From Chitinophagaceae bacterium (GTDB lineage: Bacteria > Bacteroidota > Bacteroidia > Chitinophagales > Chitinophagaceae), in contig CANHSD010000211.1 of the NCBI GenBank assembly GCA_947463105.1, positions 1-5,099 of the forward strand: DNA of 5,099 nucleotides, in the 5' to 3' direction. The translations under genes and the position numbers were made by a program. Every line of letters starts with the position of its first letter. Within the stretch, counting starts at the first letter, position 1. Positions 1 through 4,429 of the stretch are shown here, in pieces. The notes under the pieces were generated by a model. The model was given only the letters and a program-made list of their open reading frames with translations, ran no database searches and was not told the origin of the DNA.

Positions 1-774
1 CATGGTGAATTTGATGCCATCGCTGTATGCGGGAGATTGGCGCTTTGGTGTAAGTGGATCGTTGTATCCGATAAAGCCAATTTTGATGCCTGCGATATGC
101 TTTACAAAATAGGGTGGGAAAATCAGGTCACCCTTCATTTCATCCTGTGTATCGTGGAACATGTTGGCACATACTTTCACGCCATCGTAGGCAAACATGT
201 CTTTCATCATCATCTCTTTTCCATAGACAACTTCCCAGTTGCCGGGCAACATGATGTCGTAGCCTATATTGTTCATTAATGGAATGATGGCGGTGCCTTT
301 GCTCATGGCAGCAACGCCGCTTCCCTGAAAACAATCGCCCCCATCAATCAACAAAGTGTTTGCCCTGTTCTGGTTGCGAATTGTATTGATCATGGATTTC
401 ATTGTTGCGAAGCCGCCCCGTTTTTTGAAAACAGGTTTGCCTTTTTCCATGAAGAACTCGTCGTGCGTTGTCAATTGCGAATGGATGTCAGCAGTATGCA
501 ACAGTGTCAACTTTGTGGCTTTCCCATCGAGAACCGCCTTGTTGTTGGACATGGATTTTTCCTTGTAGGCAGACTCTTCGTTGTTGAGCGCTGATGCTGC
601 AACAGGCGATCCAATCAGTCCGCCGCCAATGCCGAGACCTAACCCTAACTTTGTTGATCTTCTCAGAAAATCCCTTCTGCTGTTTTCAGATAGCTCAACA
701 TGCATTTCTTTTTCTGCCTTGCTGATGGCGGCTGCATGACAGGAGTTGCAGGAGCAATTGTTGGTGTGTGACAT
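1..774 (-). CDS. soxB: SoxB-like thiosulfohydrolase / metallophosphatase family protein, Tat-exported (3'-truncated by window edge)
   Basis: The 258 visible residues are the N-terminal half of a calcineurin-like metallophosphoesterase of the SoxB/5'-nucleotidase group. SoxB removes sulfate hydrolytically from the sulfur substrate carried on SoxYZ in the periplasm, using two metal ions. Visible motifs are LLHTADIHSQL (91-101, metal ligands D96 and H98), IDGGDCFQGSG (143-153, ligand D147) and PGNWEVVYG (177-185). The Trp in GNWE, where classical 5'-nucleotidases have GNHE, favours SoxB. A twin-arginine signal is clear: SRRDFLRR (32-39), a glycine-rich hydrophobic stretch (about 42-60) and an ASA cleavage site near residue 62. 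The ATG at 774 lies 2 nt after the stop of the upstream cytochrome gene, implying translational coupling. A second ATG at 705 (residue 24) would also give a normal Tat signal, so the 23-residue Cys-rich extension (CSCNSCH, 7-13) may or may not be translated. The full family length is roughly 550-600 residues, so about half lies beyond the left edge. A plain 5'-nucleotidase is the alternative, but the dihaem cytochrome neighbour argues for sulfur chemistry. Confidence 0.85.
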   Translation of the reverse strand, partial: MSHTNNCSCNSCHAAAISKAEKEMHVELSENSRRDFLRRSTKLGLGLGIGGGLIGSPVAASALNNEESAYKEKSMSNNKAVLDGKATKLTLLHTADIHSQLTTHDEFFMEKGKPVFKKRGGFATMKSMINTIRNQNRANTLLIDGGDCFQGSGVAAMSKGTAIIPLMNNIGYDIMLPGNWEVVYGKEMMMKDMFAYDGVKVCANMFHDTQDEMKGDLIFPPYFVKHIAGIKIGFIGYNDPLTPKRQSPAYSDGIKFTM

Positions 775-776
775 GG

Positions 777-1757
777 TTATTTTTTTCTTGCTTCAATAAT
801 GGGTTTGAAAGGGCCGAACTTGTGTTGTTCTTCTGTGAATCCATCTGTATAAGGACCAAAGGGATGGTCGATCGGTTTCTTTGAAACGTTGGGCCAGTCT
901 TTGCTCAGGTCTTTTGAGGGGCGGGGCCTGGAGTTCACAAAGGCAGCCACATCCCAACTTTCTTCATCTGTCAAAGCGGGGTTCCGATGAGTTGCCTGGT
1001 TGAAGGGCATGTTGTCGCGCACGTATCCCGCGAAGCGGGAAAGGCGAAACAAGCCTGCACCACTGTTATAGCTGTTTTCTCCCCAGAGCGGAGGATAGGT
1101 ATAGGATTTTGCATCTGCCGCCATCAGCCCCTCGCCATTGGCACCATGACAGGATTGGCATTTTGTGGTGTAAACAGAAAGGCCTTTTTCTGGGCTGGCT
1201 GCGCGATCGAGGTATTCTGGAGGCTTGATGCCAGTGCCTTTGGGGGTGCTGTCTTTGGGAACTGCATATCCAACCCACTTGATATAGGCAATCATCGCTT
1301 TCATTTCGCGGCTGTTGCTGTCGAGGGCGCTGCCGTTCAGGCTTCTTTCCATGCAATCGGCTACACGTTTGTAAACGGTTTCAATCGATCCGCTTCTGTC
1401 GCGAAATTTCGGATAGTTGGCGGCAACGGCTCCATAATTGTTGCCCCATGTTTTTCTTCCAGCACTGAGGTGACAGTTCTGGCAATTCATGCCGTTGGTG
1501 ACCTGGGCTACGCTTCCATTGGGCCCCAGGTACCTCGACGTATTGGCAATCAGGTCTTCGCCATAAATCACCAACGCGCGTTCTTCTCCCTGAACAGACC
1601 TGTCGGTGAACAAACTCGGGGCCGTCCATCCTTCGGAGATGAGAGCAGGTATTTCCTTTTTGGGTTTGTTGACAAATTCAATGGTTTGGATGGAGATGAC
1701 CAGAATCAGTACAATGGTAATTGAATAGATGATCCAGTTTTGTTTCGAATTGTTCAT
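777..1757 (-). CDS. Membrane-anchored dihaem cytochrome c, TsdA (thiosulfate dehydrogenase)/SoxA-like
   Basis: This 326-residue protein has an N-terminal transmembrane anchor (about 8-27) and two c-type haem sites, CQNCH (92-96) and CQSCH (200-204). The surrounding motifs are those of the TsdA family: NCHLSAGR (94-101), YPKFRDR (115-121), a Cys135 in ADCMERSLNG (133-142) matching the axial haem-1 Cys that marks TsdA and SoxA active sites, PPLWGENSYNSGAG (222-235), and Met250 in DNMP as probable axial ligand of haem 2. TsdA joins two thiosulfates to tetrathionate (or the reverse) and passes electrons to other cytochromes. A tail (about 281-326) with DHPFGPYTDGFTEEQHKFGP follows the second haem domain. 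The ATG start directly precedes the membrane anchor. It is the first gene of a leftward pair with the soxB-like gene, 2 nt apart. A CRP/FNR-type dyad is centred about 57 bp upstream of the start. Whether it makes tetrathionate or feeds a Sox pathway in place of SoxXA cannot be decided from sequence. The family call is strong; the exact substrate is inferred. Confidence 0.87.
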   Translation of the reverse strand: MNNSKQNWIIYSITIVLILVISIQTIEFVNKPKKEIPALISEGWTAPSLFTDRSVQGEERALVIYGEDLIANTSRYLGPNGSVAQVTNGMNCQNCHLSAGRKTWGNNYGAVAANYPKFRDRSGSIETVYKRVADCMERSLNGSALDSNSREMKAMIAYIKWVGYAVPKDSTPKGTGIKPPEYLDRAASPEKGLSVYTTKCQSCHGANGEGLMAADAKSYTYPPLWGENSYNSGAGLFRLSRFAGYVRDNMPFNQATHRNPALTDEESWDVAAFVNSRPRPSKDLSKDWPNVSKKPIDHPFGPYTDGFTEEQHKFGPFKPIIEARKK

Positions 1758-1777
1758 TGGCTGTACTTATGGTGAAC

Positions 1778-1785
1778 TAAATATA
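1778..1785 (-). promoter_or_regulatory. Candidate Bacteroidota -7 box for the cytochrome/soxB unit
   Basis: On the minus strand this reads TATATTTA, seven of eight positions of the Bacteroidota -7 consensus TAnnTTTG, 20 nt before the cytochrome ATG. No good TTTG -33 element lies at the usual distance upstream, which would fit a promoter needing an activator. The predicted start of transcription near 1773 is inference. Confidence 0.35.
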
Positions 1786-1806
1786 ATTCAATTCGAAAGG
1801 ATGATG

Positions 1807-1822
1807 TGTGATTTTGGTCACA
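1807..1822. promoter_or_regulatory. CRP/FNR-family operator, perfect TGTGA-N6-TCACA dyad
   Basis: Plus-strand bases 1807-1811 are TGTGA and 1818-1822 are TCACA, separated by six bases (TTTTGG). These arms match the classic CRP consensus exactly, and CRP/FNR-family regulators use closely related dyads. The site lies in the 106-bp gap between the leftward cytochrome/soxB genes and the rightward DUF6526 gene. Its centre (1814.5) is about 40 bp upstream of the inferred transcription starts on both sides, a class II activator position. Which regulator binds cannot be read from the window. Confidence 0.6.
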
Positions 1823-1838
1823 GGGCCTGGAAAGTCTT

Positions 1839-1846
1839 TATATTTA
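1839..1846 (+). promoter_or_regulatory. Candidate Bacteroidota -7 box for the DUF6526 gene
   Basis: TATATTTA matches seven of eight positions of TAnnTTTG and lies 17 nt before the ATG at 1864. A TTTG at 1813-1816 is 22 nt upstream, within a plausible -33 to -7 spacing, and lies inside the CRP/FNR-like dyad. If this is right the leader is only about 10 nt long. The call rests on consensus matching alone. Confidence 0.35.
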
Positions 1847-1863
1847 CGGACTAAACTTCTATT

Positions 1864-2292
1864 ATGACCGAACAGCAATTTGCCAACCACGCGCGCATGC
1901 ATCCGCTTTATCATTATGTAACAGCCCCATTGGTATTGGTTGGTCTGATTGGAAGCATTGTCAACCTTGTCAATTGTGAGCCGAACAATTTTTACAGTGC
2001 ATCATTGATTGTGTTGGTTTTCATTATCCTTCTTTTTATAGGCGCGATGTTGAGAACATATGCCCTGAAGGCACAGGACAGGGCGATTCGGGCCGAAGAA
2101 AGTCTTCGCTATTTTATCCTTTCTGGAAAGGCGATTGACGCGCGATTGAGGATGGGTCAAATTGTTGCACTTCGCTTTGCGTCAGACGATGAATTTCTTG
2201 CATTGGCCGATAAGGCAGCAGCAGAAGGGCTTTCCGGAAAACAGATCAAGCAACTGATTCAGCAGTGGAAGGCGGATTATCGGAGAATCTGA
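1864..2292 (+). CDS. DUF6526 family two-helix membrane protein
   Basis: This 142-residue protein has two transmembrane helices (about 17-37 and 44-65) joined by a short polar loop with a single Cys38, and a cytoplasmic-type helical tail. The tail holds the pattern I recognise for DUF6526: KAQDRAIRAEE (69-79), a GQIVALRFASDDEF stretch (98-111) and a closing IKQLIQQWKADYRRI (128-142). The family is common in Bacteroidota and has no known biochemical role. The ATG at 1864 is chosen because it precedes the conserved ANHARMHPLYH segment; there is no Shine-Dalgarno sequence, as is usual in this phylum. It diverges from the cytochrome/soxB unit and may share its operator, but nothing in the protein links it to sulfur metabolism. 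It converges on the small gene downstream with 14 bp between stop codons. Confidence 0.85.
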   Translation: MTEQQFANHARMHPLYHYVTAPLVLVGLIGSIVNLVNCEPNNFYSASLIVLVFIILLFIGAMLRTYALKAQDRAIRAEESLRYFILSGKAIDARLRMGQIVALRFASDDEFLALADKAAAEGLSGKQIKQLIQQWKADYRRI

Positions 2293-2298
2293 TTTTTT
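2279..2298 (+). terminator. Weak possible intrinsic terminator at the end of the DUF6526 gene
   Basis: ATCGG (2279-2283) can pair with CTGAT (2289-2293, one G-T pair) around a 5-nt loop, followed by a T run (2293-2298). The stem is short, AT-rich and overlaps the stop codon, so it may be chance. Confidence 0.2.
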
Positions 2299-2306
2299 GA
2301 AGGGAG

Positions 2307-2504
2307 CTATTTCTTTTGGAGAATTTCGAGATTCATCACCGAATCAAAATAGTCCTTTAATGTGCCGATAGTAATCTTTGGATCATTGCTGTTTGGCAGG
2401 GTGGTGTTCATTTCATCCAAAAAACCAACAAGTTCCGGATGGTCTTTTTTTAATTTTTCAATCAGTAACATGATCTTTTCGTTCCAATCGTGAACTGTTT
2501 CCAT
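2307..2504 (-). CDS. Small hypothetical protein (65 aa)
   Basis: This is a 65-residue soluble, mostly helical protein with an amphipathic N-terminal helix (about 5-20, WNEKIMLLIEKLKKDHPEL), an acidic centre (FLDEMNTTLP, 28-37) and a second predicted helix (about 48-64, including LKDYFDSV at 49-56). The pattern of helix, HPEL, short loop rich in N/P/D, then LKxYxxSL-like helix resembles a group of 60-80 residue orphan proteins I recall from Bacteroidota genomes; they have no assigned function and I give none. There is no signal peptide, membrane helix or Cys. The start is the ATG at 2504; an 87-bp AT-rich gap separates it from the pirin stop upstream, so it probably has its own promoter. Composition matches its neighbours. 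Confidence 0.65.
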   Translation of the reverse strand: METVHDWNEKIMLLIEKLKKDHPELVGFLDEMNTTLPNSNDPKITIGTLKDYFDSVMNLEILQKK

Positions 2505-2591
2505 TGGGATGATTTAACCAATGAAACTAGTTTGTTTTAATCTGTTGTAATCTGATAAATGAATTTAGATTGGGTGATATTCATCATTAAA

Positions 2592-3305
2592 TCACATCGG
2601 AACCTCCATCAACAAAATCTCTGATCCCTCTTCTGATGATGTCAACATGAACTCTGTTGTTTCCCAGATGCCCAGGCCATCGCGGTTTTCAACATCAATG
2701 CCATCCAGATTGAATTTCCCCTTGAGCACAAAAGCATAGACCCCGTTTCCTGGTTTTTTGATGGCATATTTTGTTGAAATGCCATTGTCGAATGTTCCCA
2801 AATGGAACCAGGCGTCTTGGTGAACCCAAACACCTTCATCATCGCTGTTGGGTGAAAGTACCTGTTGCAGTTTGTTTTTTCTTTCTGCTTCATTCAGTGT
2901 AATCTGATCATAGCGCGGGCTGACGTTTTTTTTGTTGGGATAGATCCAGATCTGAAGGAACTTGACGGGCTCGTTCTCATTCTTGTTGTATTCGCTGTGG
3001 TAAACGCCGGTGCCTGCGCTCATCACCTGAATGTCTCCTTTTTTGATGACCGTTGTATTTCCCATGCTGTCGCGGTGTTCAAGGTCTCCTTCCAGCGGTA
3101 TGCTGATGATTTCCATGTTGTCGTGCGGATGCTTTCCGAAGCCCATGCCACCATTCACGCAATCATCGTTCAACACCCTCAATACACCAAAATGCATTTT
3201 TTCTGGGTTGTGGTATCCGGCAAAACTGAAGCTGTGAAAGCTTTTTAGCCAGCCGTGGTCAGCATGTCCCCTGCTGTCTGCCTTGTGTAAAACCGTTTTT
3301 GCCAT
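2592..3305 (-). CDS. Pirin family protein (bicupin, YhaK/pirin type)
   Basis: This 237-residue protein is a typical pirin. It opens with MAKTVLHKADSRGHADHGWL, the usual N-terminus of bacterial members. The N-terminal cupin carries the full metal site, HPHDNMEI (59-66, ligands H59 and H61) and GTGVYHSEYN (98-107, ligands H103 and E105). The second, metal-free cupin is at about 135-237 and ends in ILLMEVPM. Family members bind Fe in the cytoplasm; some show quercetin 2,3-dioxygenase activity in vitro and others act as redox-dependent regulators, so the cellular substrate is unknown. The ATG at 3305 is chosen over an upstream in-frame TTG at 3350 because conservation starts there; the TTG would add 15 atypical residues. 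It is transcribed away from the SOUL gene, with a 152-bp shared upstream region containing a G-tract cluster. Confidence 0.93.
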   Translation of the reverse strand: MAKTVLHKADSRGHADHGWLKSFHSFSFAGYHNPEKMHFGVLRVLNDDCVNGGMGFGKHPHDNMEIISIPLEGDLEHRDSMGNTTVIKKGDIQVMSAGTGVYHSEYNKNENEPVKFLQIWIYPNKKNVSPRYDQITLNEAERKNKLQQVLSPNSDDEGVWVHQDAWFHLGTFDNGISTKYAIKKPGNGVYAFVLKGKFNLDGIDVENRDGLGIWETTEFMLTSSEEGSEILLMEVPM

Positions 3306-3339
3306 GGCATCAATTTTTTGCAAAGTTCGGGTAAGTTGT

Positions 3340-3370
3340 GGGGAAAGCAATGGGGGGTCTTGGGGAGGGG
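3340..3370 (+). other. G-tract cluster, potential G-quadruplex, upstream of the pirin gene
   Basis: On the plus strand four G runs occur in order: GGGG (3340-3343), G6 (3352-3357), GGGG (3362-3365) and GGGG (3367-3370), with gaps of 8, 4 and 1 nt. This could form a quadruplex of three or four tetrads; the 8-nt loop is slightly longer than the usual 7-nt search limit. It lies 35-65 bp upstream of the pirin ATG, on the strand opposite the pirin coding sense. Confidence 0.45.
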
Positions 3371-3457
3371 AGTGTAACGAAAAAGTGAGAAACCTTAAAT
3401 AGTCAAATCAATTGAACATCTTTAGATTGTTAAGTGTTCTAATATGAATAACTTGAT

Positions 3458-4054
3458 ATGAAAAAAATGCTAATCACCCTTTTGGTCATTTTTGTTGTTC
3501 TCATCGCATTCCAATCTTTTATGGCCATATCCACCTCAAAAATTGAAAAACAGAAATACCGGGTTGTGAAAAAAGAAAGCGGTTTTGAGCTGAGGTTCTA
3601 TCCTCCTGCCACTTTTGCAACCATCCGGTCATCGGCAAAAAACTACAGGGAACTTTCCGGCAATGGCTTCAGAAAAATTGCAGGGTATATTTTCGGAAAC
3701 AATGAAACATCTGCCAAAATTGCGATGACATCACCTGTACACATGGACATCAACCAGGATGGGTCTTCCATGAGTTTTGTGATGCCATCTGAATATGATA
3801 TCAAAAGCCTTCCACGTCCAAACGATGCAAAAGTAGAAATACACGAATCCCCGAGTGAATATGCTGCGGCCATTGAATTTGGTGGGTATGCCAATGACGA
3901 AACCATCAGCAAATATGCCGAGCAGCTCAAAAAATCACTGGAAGAAAAAGGCATAAAACCCATTGGCCATTACCGGTACCTTGGTTATAATCCGCCCTAT
4001 CAATTGATTGGAAGAAAAAATGAAGTGATTGTGGCCGTTGAGTGGAAAGAATAA
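3458..4054 (+). CDS. SOUL family haem-binding protein, membrane-anchored or exported
   Basis: This 198-residue protein starts with a Lys-flanked hydrophobic segment (about 4-24), either a signal anchor or a signal peptide without an obvious cleavage or lipobox site, so the folded domain should face the periplasm. Residues 29-198 are a SOUL domain: YRVVKKESGFELRFYPP (34-50), FRKIAGYIFGNN (71-82), KIAMTSPVHM (87-96), MSFVMPSEY (105-113), a Y-x-x-x-I-E-F-G-G-Y strand (135-144) and the closing LGYNPPYQLIGRKNEVIVAVEWKE region (175-198). SOUL/HBP proteins bind haem or porphyrins loosely; their bacterial role is not established. The ATG at 3458 is followed at once by the signal segment; an ATG at 3444 is out of frame. 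It appears monocistronic, divergent from pirin and convergent with the small membrane protein gene downstream (33 bp between them, with no convincing terminator hairpin). Confidence 0.93.
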   Translation: MKKMLITLLVIFVVLIAFQSFMAISTSKIEKQKYRVVKKESGFELRFYPPATFATIRSSAKNYRELSGNGFRKIAGYIFGNNETSAKIAMTSPVHMDINQDGSSMSFVMPSEYDIKSLPRPNDAKVEIHESPSEYAAAIEFGGYANDETISKYAEQLKKSLEEKGIKPIGHYRYLGYNPPYQLIGRKNEVIVAVEWKE

Positions 4055-4087
4055 GATTCCCCATTCTATGTTGAATAGTGATCTGTT

Positions 4088-4243
4088 TTACAAGACTTTC
4101 CCGCCCCGAATGACATTCAGTAAAATCGCTACAATTGCAATGATAAGCAGAATGTGAATTATCCCGCCGGCACTGTAGGCAAAAACCCCTATGGCCCATC
4201 CCAGAACCAGAATTACAGCAATGATATACAAGAGGTTTTTCAT
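4088..4243 (-). CDS. lmo0937 family small membrane protein (51 aa)
   Basis: This 51-residue hydrophobic protein reads MKNLLYIIAVILVLGWAIGV at its start, then FAYSAGGIIHILLIIAIVAI, and ends LLNVIRGGKVL. It has two short transmembrane helices (about 4-22 and 27-44) joined by a Y-S-A-G-G turn, with a basic C-terminal tail (R46, K49). This matches the lmo0937-type mini membrane proteins (also DUF5670) that are widespread, often in several copies, in Bacteroidota and Firmicutes; their function is unknown, and a link to envelope or osmotic stress is only suspected. The ATG at 4243 is the only sensible start. It stands alone, leftward, convergent with the SOUL gene. A 7-bp inverted repeat lies immediately upstream of the start codon. 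Confidence 0.88.
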   Translation of the reverse strand: MKNLLYIIAVILVLGWAIGVFAYSAGGIIHILLIIAIVAILLNVIRGGKVL

Positions 4244-4244
4244 G

Positions 4245-4271
4245 TTTGTGTTTTAAAGTTTATCACACAAA
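4245..4271. repeat. Inverted repeat in the leader of the lmo0937-family gene
   Basis: TTTGTGT (4245-4251) and ACACAAA (4265-4271) are perfect inverted copies separated by 13 nt (4252-4264). The repeat begins one base upstream of the start codon at 4243, so it is either an operator or a hairpin in the mRNA leader near the ribosome-binding region. The short AT-rich arms mean chance cannot be excluded. Confidence 0.4.
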
Positions 4272-4342
4272 GTACAATACACACCCACTCTGAAAACCAG
4301 TCTAGTTCATTGATTCAGGTGATTGGCATCACAGAAAAAACC

Positions 4343-4423
4343 ATGTGGACCATTGCGTTGTTATTTTTTAACGGGTTCGCAGGGTTTATTTATTTTTTTC
4401 TTGGAAGGAGAAGAATTGCCTGA
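4343..4423 (+). CDS. Possible 26-aa membrane microprotein, or remnant of a PLDc_N-type protein
   Basis: The frame reads MWTIALLFFNGFAG, then FIYFFLGRRRIA: one hydrophobic helix (2-20) followed by Gly and three Arg, a textbook positive-inside anchor. The W-x(9-11)-G-x-I-Y-F-x-x-G-R-R pattern resembles the second half of the phospholipase D N-terminal (PLDc_N) mini membrane domain of about 65 residues. The expected first helix is absent from all three plus-strand frames upstream, so this could be a truncated relic, a genuine single-helix microprotein, or coincidence. A GTG at 4319 in the same frame would add eight residues. No Shine-Dalgarno sequence is seen. It ends 7 bp before the convergent pxpC stop. 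Confidence 0.35.
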   Translation: MWTIALLFFNGFAGFIYFFLGRRRIA

Positions 4424-4429
4424 TTAATT

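Noticed and set aside
37..568. Plus-strand open frames opposite the soxB-like gene
   Set aside because: The minus strand carries a continuous 258-codon frame with metallophosphatase motifs and a Tat signal; the plus-strand frames have no family resemblance.
736..756. CXXCH in the N-terminus of the SoxB-like protein as a c-type haem site
   Set aside because: It lies before the twin-arginine motif in a segment that stays cytoplasmic until cleavage; haem attachment to c-type cytochromes occurs outside the cytoplasm on the mature protein.
987..1724. A 245-codon open frame on the plus strand opposite the cytochrome gene
   Set aside because: It is fully antisense to a gene with two haem motifs and clear TsdA signatures, and its translation shows no recognisable domain; it is a shadow of the real coding frame.
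2524..2533. Palindrome AAACTAGTTT
   Set aside because: A single 10-bp AT-rich palindrome in an AT-rich gap is easily due to chance, and no promoter geometry supports it.
3306..3350. Extended pirin start at the TTG at 3350
   Set aside because: The 15 extra residues do not match the family N-terminus, whereas the ATG at 3305 gives the typical opening; the TTG also lies within the G/C-tract region.
4055..4087. Terminator between the convergent SOUL and lmo0937-family genes
   Set aside because: Only a 4-bp stem (CTAT/ATAG) without a T run on either strand is visible, too weak to call.
3927..4199. A 90-residue minus-strand open frame across the SOUL 3' end and the small membrane protein
   Set aside because: It overlaps both in a different frame; the real gene is the 51-residue frame at 4088-4243 with the lmo0937-type sequence.
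4154..4342. Longer 89-residue reading of the plus-strand frame ending at 4423
   Set aside because: Its first part is antisense to the lmo0937-family gene and its leader and shows no protein-like pattern; only the last 26 residues look coding.
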